Translations under genes and position numbers: made by a program | Shown: positions 1-5,010 of the stretch, piece by piece | Layout of the letters: each line of letters starts with the position of its first letter | How positions within the stretch are numbered: position 1 is the first letter of the stretch | Origin: JBBKWG01 sp037968835 | GTDB lineage: Bacteria > Pseudomonadota > Alphaproteobacteria > Rhodobacterales > Rhodobacteraceae | Assembly: GCA_037968835.1 (NCBI GenBank) | Contig: JBBKWG010000249.1 | Span: 1 to 5,154, forward strand | Reading direction: 5' to 3' | Length of the DNA stretch: 5,154 bases | Notes under the pieces: generated by a model | The model's database searches: none | Told to the model about the DNA's origin: nothing | The model's input: the letters and a program-made list of their open reading frames with translations, nothing else

Positions 1-29
1 TTGCCCTCGCCGATCACTTTGCCTAGACA
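1..29 (+). promoter_or_regulatory. possible sigma70-type promoter for tRNA-Glu
   Basis: TTGCCC at 1-6 could be a -35 element and TAGACA at 24-29 a -10 element, with a 17-bp spacer. Transcription would start near 36, about nine bases before the mature tRNA 5' end, which leaves a short leader of the kind removed by RNase P. The -35 matches TTGACA at four of six positions and the -10 is weak. The element touches the left edge of the window, so it may be accidental, or the tRNA may be read from further upstream. Confidence 0.35.
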
Positions 30-44
30 GCCCTCCACAGCGCT

Positions 45-119
45 GGCCCGTTCGTCTATCGGTTAGGACGCCAGGTTTTCAACCTGGAAAGAGGGGTTCG
101 ATTCCCCTACGGGCTGCCA
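45..119 (+). tRNA. tRNA-Glu (anticodon UUC)
   Basis: The full cloverleaf can be drawn. The acceptor stem pairs 45-51 with 109-115, including one G-U pair at the end. The D arm spans about 54-69. The anticodon stem pairs 71-75 (CCAGG) with 83-87 (CCTGG) around the loop TTTTCAA, which puts TTC at 78-80. The T stem pairs 92-96 (AGGGG) with 104-108 (CCCCT) around TTCGATT. The discriminator is G116, and the CCA end is encoded at 117-119. It decodes GAA/GAG glutamate codons, and charged tRNA-Glu also feeds haem synthesis through glutamyl-tRNA reductase in organisms that use that route. The gene is intact. It converges with the thiamine-diphosphate enzyme gene, whose stop codon lies 58 bp downstream. 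No second copy of its 3' end is visible in the window, so an integrase-type attachment site is not supported. Confidence 0.97.
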
Positions 120-147
120 TTTTCAGATACTACCCATCCAACACCCT

Positions 148-173
148 CAATTGGCGCCGGCCAATTGCGCCAA
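148..173. terminator. overlapping inverted repeats between converging tRNA-Glu and ThDP gene
   Basis: CAATTGGC at 148-155 and GCCAATTG at 160-167 are perfect complements around a GCCG loop, giving an 8-bp stem. A second pairing is possible between TTGGCGC (151-157) and GCGCCAA (167-173), a 7-bp stem with a 9-base loop that excludes the first. The element lies four bases beyond the minus-strand ThDP gene's stop codon and about 30 bases after the tRNA, so a two-way terminator is the natural reading. Neither side has a good run of T after the stem; the only T run is TTTT at 120-123, just after the tRNA. It may therefore mark or protect 3' ends without acting as a classic intrinsic terminator. 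Confidence 0.45.
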
Positions 174-177
174 ACGG

Positions 178-1848
178 TCAACCCGACACTTCACTCTCCA
201 GAATGAGCCGTGGACTGAGCGCGTTGGGATCGAGTTTCAGGTGCAGGATCGACGGTAAGCCTGAAGCGCGGGCTTGAGCGAAAGCCTCGGCAAAATCCTC
301 ATCCCGATCAACGGTTTGTCCAAATCCACCGTAAGCACGCGCCAAGGCAGCGAAATCCGGGTTCTTCAGGTCCGTTCCTGACGGGCGGTGTGGGTATGTT
401 TTCTGCTGGTGCATCCGGATCGTCCCATACATTCCGTTGTCGCAAACAAGGACGGTGACCGCCGCGCCTTCTGCGCAAGCCGTCCCGAATTCCTGGCTGA
501 CCATCTGAAAGCATCCGTCGCCGGCAAGACAGATCACGTCGCGTTCGGGATGCTCGAGCTTGGCGGCAATCGCGGCCGGCAAGCCATACCCCATTGATCC
601 CGACGTGGGTGCAAGCTGAGTCCGCCAGCCGCGATATCGGTAGTATCGGTGAAGCCATGCCGAGTAGTTTCCGGCACCGTTCGTAAGGATCGCGTTATCC
701 TCCAGAACTTCGCTCAGGTGTCCGACGACGTTTTCCATCCGCAAGGGACCGTGCGTCGGTTCCGGCTTCTGCCAGGCTTCATAGTCCCTGCGCGCGTCCG
801 TCATCCAACTGCCAGAGCGTACAGCCTTGGTCGAGGTTTGGGCTGCCAGATCCAGTTGCATCGCGAACGGTCCGGGCTTTGCGACAATCGCGAGATCCGG
901 GCGATAGACTCGTCCGATTTCCGATGGGTCGGCGTGGACATGCAGCAATGATTGCGTCGGAACCGGAGGTGTCAGAAGCGTGTATCCGGACGTGGTGATC
1001 TCGCCCAACCGCGCGCCAAGTGACAGGATGACATCGCTATCGCGGACCCGTGCAGCAAGTGCAGGATTGATGCCGATACCGACGTCGCCAACGTAACAAG
1101 GGTGACGGTTGTCGAGATAGTCCTGACACCGGAATGACGCGCCGACAGGCACGCCAAGTGTTTCTGCAAACCGACCGAGTGCCGACGCGGCTTCACCTGA
1201 CCAGCCACCGCCGCCAACAATCACGAATGGGCTTTCGGCCTGTGCAAGCCTGTCCACGACTTCGGCGACGTCCACGTCGGCGGCGCGACCCGATGGCAGG
1301 CAGGCGGCTGGCACAGGAACACCGGACGCCGGACCGGACAGCATATCTTCCGGGAGCGACAGCACGACTGGTCCCGGACGCCCTGACTGTGCGACGTGGA
1401 ACGCGTGGCTGATGTATTCCGGGATACGGTCGGCGCGGTCAATCTCGGCCACCCATTTCGCCAGCGGCGCGAACATTGCGCGATAGTCTACCTCCTGAAA
1501 CGCTTCGCGATCGCGCTGATCGGAGGCAACTTGCCCGACGAACAGGATCATCGGCGTTGAATCCTGAAACGCGATGTGAACGCCCGCGCTGGCGTTCGTC
1601 GCCCCCGGACCACGTGTAACGAACGCCACGCCCGGTCGGCCTGTCAACTTGCCGGTTGCTTCCGCCATCATGGCAGCGCCACCTTCCTGGCGCGCTGTCA
1701 CGAGTTCGATAGTGCTGTCGTAAAGTCCGTCGAGCGCGGCAAGAAAACTCTCGCCCGGGATCGAAAACACGCGCGACACACCCTGCGCTTCAAGACACGC
1801 AACAAGCAGTGCGCCGCCGTGGCGATTACGATCTGGAAGTTTCGTCAC
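178..1848 (-). CDS. thiamine-diphosphate-dependent enzyme (acetolactate synthase-like family)
   Basis: Encodes 556 residues, a normal length for the cytosolic ThDP superfamily that includes acetolactate synthase, benzoylformate decarboxylase and glyoxylate carboligase. These enzymes cleave or join 2-oxoacids through a ThDP carbanion. Three domains are visible: an N-terminal Pyr domain (about 10-175) with the ThDP-activating Glu at E55 in RQEGGAAMMAEA, a central domain (about 190-330), and a C-terminal PP domain (about 375-540). The PP domain carries the cofactor signature GDG (443-445) followed by N471 in CDNGMYGT, which hold Mg2+ and diphosphate. The usual RHE of acetolactate synthases is RQE here, and the FAD-associated RFDDR-type stretch reads GARLGEI (278-284), so a true acetohydroxyacid synthase is unlikely. 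The start is taken as GTG at 1848 because AGGAG lies 10 bases upstream. A longer reading to 1980 would overlap the neighbouring gene and add 44 non-conserved, Arg-rich residues. It follows the metallohydrolase gene after 97 bp. The substrate is unknown; decarboxylation or carboligation of a 2-oxoacid is the safe call. Confidence 0.93.
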   Translation of the reverse strand: MTKLPDRNRHGGALLVACLEAQGVSRVFSIPGESFLAALDGLYDSTIELVTARQEGGAAMMAEATGKLTGRPGVAFVTRGPGATNASAGVHIAFQDSTPMILFVGQVASDQRDREAFQEVDYRAMFAPLAKWVAEIDRADRIPEYISHAFHVAQSGRPGPVVLSLPEDMLSGPASGVPVPAACLPSGRAADVDVAEVVDRLAQAESPFVIVGGGGWSGEAASALGRFAETLGVPVGASFRCQDYLDNRHPCYVGDVGIGINPALAARVRDSDVILSLGARLGEITTSGYTLLTPPVPTQSLLHVHADPSEIGRVYRPDLAIVAKPGPFAMQLDLAAQTSTKAVRSGSWMTDARRDYEAWQKPEPTHGPLRMENVVGHLSEVLEDNAILTNGAGNYSAWLHRYYRYRGWRTQLAPTSGSMGYGLPAAIAAKLEHPERDVICLAGDGCFQMVSQEFGTACAEGAAVTVLVCDNGMYGTIRMHQQKTYPHRPSGTDLKNPDFAALARAYGGFGQTVDRDEDFAEAFAQARASGLPSILHLKLDPNALSPRLILESEVSG

Positions 1849-1858
1849 GCTGCATTCG

Positions 1859-1863
1859 CTCCT
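1859..1863 (-). promoter_or_regulatory. ribosome binding site fixing the GTG start of the ThDP enzyme
   Basis: The minus strand reads AGGAG here, 10 bases before the GTG at 1848-1846. Similarity to the family begins right after this GTG (TKLPDRNRHGG...). This site is the main reason for preferring the GTG over the in-frame ATG at 1980, which would lie inside the upstream gene. The spacing is slightly long but workable. Confidence 0.7.
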
Positions 1864-1890
1864 GATTCGACGAGATTTCCTCGGCCTGTG

Positions 1891-1912
1891 ATTATCGGAT
1901 CGCTCAGTGATC
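1891..1912 (-). promoter_or_regulatory. possible internal promoter/operator in front of the ThDP gene
   Basis: Inside the 97-bp gap between the two minus-strand genes, the minus strand carries GATAAT (1896-1891), a five-of-six match to the sigma70 -10 box. Directly upstream is a 15-bp imperfect dyad, GATCACTGAGCGATC (1912-1898), whose half-sites mirror each other except at one base pair and the centre. No good -35 hexamer sits at the right distance (GGTGGC at 17 bp). If it is real, it may need an activator that binds the dyad. It could equally be chance, with the two genes simply co-transcribed. Confidence 0.25.
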
Positions 1913-1945
1913 GGCCACCGGCAATGCAACGATACCGACGCGGCA

Positions 1946-2743
1946 CTATTGCGCAACGTCGCGGTTGGGGCCGTTATCAAGCCGCCAGATGTGATCGGCT
2001 ATACCTTGCGCGAAATAGCTTCGAACCAGCGGATCGTGACCCGGCACGATCAGGTTCGGTGCGCTGGCAAGTGATCGAAGCGTATCGAAACCTTTCAGCA
2101 TGTCCTGAAGATCGACAACGATAGGGAACGGTTTTCGCGCCCAGAGATTTTCGTAATAATGGGCCGCGTCGGATGCCAGAACCATCCACCCGGCCTGCGT
2201 GCGAACGCGCACCGCCTGCAGGCCTCGCGAGTGGCCGCCAATACAATGCACTGTGACGCCATCGGCAATCTGTCCGTCGCCCTCGTAGAACACGACCTTG
2301 CCTGCATATAGGCGGCGGATGGTCTCGCAGACATGCTCGGCAGAAAAAGGCATCCGCAACACGTCATGACACATGCACGGGCCCGTCGCATAGGCCATTT
2401 CGGCTGCCTGAAGATGCAACTTCGAATTGGGAAAAAGGTGTAGTCCACCCGCGTGATCGTAATGAAGATGCGTCACGATCACGTCGGTTATCGTGTCGGG
2501 TGAAATGCCCAGTGGAGCAAGTGCATCGCGGGGATCCATGCGGATGGGGCGGTCGCGCGATTTGCCCTCCGCAGCGTCATAGCCTGTATCGACAAGCAAA
2601 GTTTCGTGCCCGCGACGAAGCACCCACATGAAGTAATCCATCGGATGCGGCGCGTCGTGATTGTCGTCGAAGATGAAGCTGTCGACCCTTCGTCGTTCGT
2701 TTCGGTCGGCGTATTTGACGGCGTGAATTTCCCAGTCGCTCAC
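1946..2743 (-). CDS. metallo-beta-lactamase-fold hydrolase, N-acyl homoserine lactonase family
   Basis: Encodes 265 residues with no signal peptide, so it is probably cytosolic. The full two-metal site of the metallo-beta-lactamase fold is present: THLHYDH at 91-97 (H92, H94, D96, H97), H171 in GGHSRG, D192 in SDAAHY and H236 in PGHDP. The bridging Asp (D192) and the overall order match the AHL-lactonase-like branch (AiiA/AttM type), which hydrolyses lactone or other ester bonds. Its placement with three metabolic enzymes, and the lack of any luxI/luxR gene in view, argue for a catabolic lactonase or esterase more than quorum quenching; that is inference. The start is GTG at 2743: AGGAG lies seven bases upstream, and the protein then begins MSDWEIHAVKYA, a typical opening for this branch. 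An ATG at 2791 would add 16 residues and read through the ribosome site. It is the first gene of the leftward pair and is divergent from the dehydrogenase gene. Confidence 0.93.
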   Translation of the reverse strand: MSDWEIHAVKYADRNERRRVDSFIFDDNHDAPHPMDYFMWVLRRGHETLLVDTGYDAAEGKSRDRPIRMDPRDALAPLGISPDTITDVIVTHLHYDHAGGLHLFPNSKLHLQAAEMAYATGPCMCHDVLRMPFSAEHVCETIRRLYAGKVVFYEGDGQIADGVTVHCIGGHSRGLQAVRVRTQAGWMVLASDAAHYYENLWARKPFPIVVDLQDMLKGFDTLRSLASAPNLIVPGHDPLVRSYFAQGIADHIWRLDNGPNRDVAQ

Positions 2744-2750
2744 ATTCACG

Positions 2751-2755
2751 CTCCT
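2751..2755 (-). promoter_or_regulatory. ribosome binding site fixing the GTG start of the metallohydrolase
   Basis: AGGAG on the minus strand, with an ideal seven-base gap to the GTG at 2743-2741. Another GTG at 2749-2747 is only one base away and so cannot be used from this site. This is stronger than any signal in front of the ATG at 2791. Confidence 0.75.
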
Positions 2756-2796
2756 CGGAGGCGTGCGCCGGAAGGGCCACGCTTGTTGCATTTTTT

Positions 2797-2825
2797 TAAG
2801 TATGCGCGGATCAATAGCCGGTCAA
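2797..2825 (-). promoter_or_regulatory. candidate promoter for the leftward gene pair
   Basis: On the minus strand TTGACC (2825-2820) matches the -35 consensus at five of six positions. It is followed after exactly 17 bases by TACTTA (2802-2797), a weak -10 that keeps the leading TA. Transcription would start near 2790, giving a leader of about 45 bases that includes the AGGAG site. The run of seven T at 2791-2797 (A on this strand) makes the start region easy to melt. This is the best-placed promoter in the divergent region but is read by eye only. Confidence 0.4.
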
Positions 2826-2881
2826 CTTTTCAGTGCGGTCATGTGGAAGCGCAGTAACCGCCAAACGGCGTCTGGGGAATT

Positions 2882-3973
2882 ATGAAACGCAGGTTTGAGA
2901 TTGCGGTCTTCGAAGGGGACGGGATCGGACCGGAGATTACAACGCCGACCGTCGATATTTTGAAAGCCCTGGCGAAAGCATCCGAATCCTACGATCTGAA
3001 TTTCAACTATGCTGAGGCTGGCGCTGGCCATTACGCCAGAACCGGCGATGCACTTCCTGCGTCTTCCATGGACACCGCGCGAAACGCCGACGCAATTCTA
3101 CTTTCCGCAATGGGAATGCCGGACATTCGATACGAGGACGGCACGGAAATTTCGCCCCAGATCGACTTGCGAAAGGCTTTGGTCCTATTTGCGGGCGTCC
3201 GCCCTGTGACGATCCCGGCGGGCGGAAGAACTCCGCTGAAATTAGCTCCAGAGCAAAGCGTCGATTTCGTTCTTATCCGCGAGAGCACCGAAGGGTTGTT
3301 TTATTCGCAAGGACGCGGTGAGGTCACAGAGAACGAAGCCCGCGAAACTTTGCGCATCACACGCGATACTTCGGAAAAGCTGTTCCGCTTTGCTTTCGAA
3401 CTTGCCCGGAGTCGAAAACTTTCCGGACGTGGACCTGGTCGGGTGACATGCGTCGACAAGGCCAACGTCTTTCGCGCCTTCGCGTTTTTTCGAGGTATAT
3501 TTGACGCCGAGGCGACTAAGCACCCTGACTTGAGTGCCGATCATGCCTATGTCGACGCGACGGCGCTTTGGATGGTTCAGAAGCCCTGGGACTTCGACGT
3601 TCTTGTCACCGAAAATATGTTCGGCGATATACTTTCCGACCTCGGCGCGGGGCTGATGGGGGGACTTGGCCTCGCTCCTTCCGCCGATATCGGTCTGGAA
3701 CACGCGGTCTTTCAGCCTTGCCATGGCTCGGCCCCGGATATCGCCGGGCAAGGAGTCGCAAATCCGTTCGCAATGATCCTTTCGGCAGCAATGATGCTCG
3801 ATTGGCTGGGCATAAAGCATTCGAACGCGGCGATGATCAGCGACGGCACCCGACTTCGCGACGCAGTTCACAGCGTGGTTGCAGACGGTCGTGACCTAAC
3901 GCGGGATCTCGGCGGAACGGCTGGCACCAACGAAGCGGCTTATGCGGTGATCGAGCGCATGCTCAAGCAATGA
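2882..3973 (+). CDS. isocitrate/isopropylmalate dehydrogenase family protein (beta-decarboxylating)
   Basis: Encodes 363 residues, the usual length for NAD-dependent isopropylmalate/tartrate/homoisocitrate-type dehydrogenases. These oxidise a 2-hydroxyacid with a neighbouring carboxylate and release CO2 to give a 2-oxoacid. Visible motifs are GDGIGPE (12-18), substrate-carboxylate arginines R97, R107 and R133, catalytic K193 in DKANVF, and metal-binding Asp D225 (YVDA), D249 and D253 (NMFGDILSD). The NAD loop is HGSAPDIAGQGVANP (281-295), whose D286 favours NAD over NADP. Two departures stand out: RESTEGLF (133-140) has Phe where relatives carry the catalytic Tyr, and the substrate loop before R97 (ISPQIDLRK) is shorter than in LeuB. 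It is therefore not a standard LeuB or Icd, and the substrate cannot be named. The ATG at 2882 follows a close GGGGA, and the protein opens directly into the family fold. It is first in a rightward operon and overlaps the next gene by ATGA. Confidence 0.92.
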   Translation: MKRRFEIAVFEGDGIGPEITTPTVDILKALAKASESYDLNFNYAEAGAGHYARTGDALPASSMDTARNADAILLSAMGMPDIRYEDGTEISPQIDLRKALVLFAGVRPVTIPAGGRTPLKLAPEQSVDFVLIRESTEGLFYSQGRGEVTENEARETLRITRDTSEKLFRFAFELARSRKLSGRGPGRVTCVDKANVFRAFAFFRGIFDAEATKHPDLSADHAYVDATALWMVQKPWDFDVLVTENMFGDILSDLGAGLMGGLGLAPSADIGLEHAVFQPCHGSAPDIAGQGVANPFAMILSAAMMLDWLGIKHSNAAMISDGTRLRDAVHSVVADGRDLTRDLGGTAGTNEAAYAVIERMLKQ

Positions 3974-4992
3974 TCGCAACCGGCAATATTCGCGTAGCAT
4001 GCCTTGGCGCGGGCTATTTCAGCCAGTTTCACTACGAAAGCTGGGCGAGGCTCGAGCGCGTAACACTTGCCGGGTCGTGCGACAATGACATCGCCAAGGC
4101 CCGCGCAACCGGGCATCCGGCGTATGGCGATCTGTCCGCGATGATCGACGCGGTCGATCCGGATATTCTGGACATAATAGTTCCACCCGCGTCGCACGCC
4201 GCAGCCATTCGGACAGCCATCCAGGCCGGCGTCAAATATCTGATCTGCCAGAAACCGTTCTGCCAATCGCTCGACGAGGCCCGCGCAATCGTGAACGAGG
4301 CAGACGCGGCAGGCGTCACGCTTCTGGTTCACGAAAACTTCCGTTTTCAGCCATGGTACCGCACCATTCGAGCGGCTTTGGGTGACGGATTGATCGGCGA
4401 GGTTCTTCAGGCCACTTTTCGGCTGCGTCCGGGCGATGGGCAGGGCGAAAACGCCTATCTGGACCGCCAACCATACTTTCAGCGAATGGAACGGTTTCTG
4501 GTTCACGAAACCGCCGTTCACTGGATCGACACTTTTCGGTTTCTGCTTGGCGATCCGACGGCAGTTTACGCCGATCTTCGAAAGGTAAATCCGGTTATCG
4601 CCGGGGAAGACGCCGGTTACATCGTGTTCGACTATGCGAATGGCGTTCGGGCCCTTTTCGACGGCAATCGGAGTCTCGATCACGCCTCCGACAATCCGCG
4701 TCGTACGATGGGCGAAGGTTTATTCGAGGGCACCGAGGGTGCAATTACACTGCTCGGCGACGGGTCGGTAAGGCTGCGCAAATTTCGGGCGACCGAAGAT
4801 TCTGTGCTTCTTGCGGCGAACAACGACCCTGGCTTCGGGGGTGATTGCGTCCACGCCCTGCAACGCCACGTCATTGCCGGATTGCTTGATGGCGCGCCGC
4901 TCGAAAATCGCGCGGGCGATTACATGAAGGTTCTGGAAATCGAAGGAGCTGTGTATCGTTCAGCGGGGTCGGGAGCGAAGATCGTTCTATAG
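3970..4992 (+). CDS. Gfo/Idh/MocA family oxidoreductase
   Basis: Encodes 340 residues, normal for this family of NAD(P)-dependent sugar, inositol and related cyclic-alcohol dehydrogenases. The N-terminal Rossmann domain (about 6-125) opens with VACLGAGYFSQFH (GxGxxx loop, residues 13-18) and carries the family Lys motif as CQKP (93-96). The C-terminal alpha/beta domain (about 130-325) carries HETAVHWID (179-187), where H184 and D187 correspond to the catalytic-site His and its nearby Asp. The usual EKP reads QKP and the usual DxGxH reads ETAVH; I recall QKP from other proteobacterial members, so the enzyme may well be active. The start overlaps the preceding stop in an ATGA junction, so the two proteins are probably translated together and act in one pathway. 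There is no signal peptide, so it is not a periplasmic glucose-fructose oxidoreductase. It ends only 18 bp from ccoS, which converges on it. The substrate is unknown. Confidence 0.92.
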   Translation: MIATGNIRVACLGAGYFSQFHYESWARLERVTLAGSCDNDIAKARATGHPAYGDLSAMIDAVDPDILDIIVPPASHAAAIRTAIQAGVKYLICQKPFCQSLDEARAIVNEADAAGVTLLVHENFRFQPWYRTIRAALGDGLIGEVLQATFRLRPGDGQGENAYLDRQPYFQRMERFLVHETAVHWIDTFRFLLGDPTAVYADLRKVNPVIAGEDAGYIVFDYANGVRALFDGNRSLDHASDNPRRTMGEGLFEGTEGAITLLGDGSVRLRKFRATEDSVLLAANNDPGFGGDCVHALQRHVIAGLLDGAPLENRAGDYMKVLEIEGAVYRSAGSGAKIVL

Positions 4993-4995
4993 ATC

Positions 4996-5009
4996 TTGAT
5001 CAATATCAA
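4996..5009. promoter_or_regulatory. perfect FNR/FixK-type box, TTGAT-CAAT-ATCAA
   Basis: Both half-sites match the FNR/FixK/Anr consensus TTGAT-N4-ATCAA exactly, a 10-base match. The box lies between two 3' ends: three bases after the oxidoreductase stop and one base beyond the ccoS stop. It therefore has no gene start to serve in this window. Oxygen-responsive boxes of this type normally precede cbb3 oxidase, hemN or related genes, so it looks like the leftover control site of a gene that once followed ccoS. It may still bind its regulator, with no obvious target here. Confidence 0.6.
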
Positions 5010-5010
5010 A

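Larger units (their letters stand above)
2744..2881. promoter_or_regulatory. 138-bp divergent control region between the two gene pairs
   Basis: This spacer must hold the start signals for both directions. Besides the leftward promoter candidate it contains short dyads: CCTC-G-GAGG (2753-2761), GGCG-TG-CGCC (2760-2769), CGCC-AAAC-GGCG (2859-2870), and GCGGT (2835-2839) facing ACCGC (2857-2861). The dyad at 2859-2870 lies just before the GGGGA (2874-2878) that serves the rightward gene and could fold over its leader. No clear rightward promoter was found; TTGCAT (2787-2792) with a poor -10 near 2811 is the best available. No regulator gene is next to it in this window. Confidence 0.5.

Noticed and set aside
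45..119. tRNA-Glu as a phage or island attachment site
   Set aside because: No repeat of its 3' end was seen at the other edge of the cassette or elsewhere in the window, and there is no integrase gene.
178..1848. Calling the ThDP enzyme an acetolactate synthase large subunit (ilvB/ilvG)
   Set aside because: RHE and the FAD motif are changed, no small subunit gene is adjacent, and the context is catabolic; the specific name is not supported.
1576..2124. Plus-strand open frame of 182 codons covering the start of the ThDP gene and the end of the hydrolase gene
   Set aside because: It is antisense to two well-supported genes, rich in Arg/Ala/Cys with no recognisable motif, and has no convincing ribosome site.
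2744..2791. ATG start at 2791 for the metallohydrolase (16 extra residues)
   Set aside because: The AGGAG site and the conserved opening SDWEIHAVKYA place the start at GTG 2743; the extra residues translate the ribosome site itself.
2791..2797. Run of seven T as an intrinsic terminator
   Set aside because: No GC-rich stem precedes it on the plus strand, and it lies in a divergent start region where a terminator is not expected.
3242..3871. Minus-strand open frame of 209 codons inside the dehydrogenase gene
   Set aside because: Antisense to a gene with intact family motifs throughout; the protein resembles no family and is a by-product of codon bias.
3940..4683. Minus-strand open frame of 247 codons opposite the oxidoreductase gene
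   Set aside because: Despite its length it runs antisense to a complete Gfo/Idh protein and shows no motif, ribosome site or neighbour relationship of its own.
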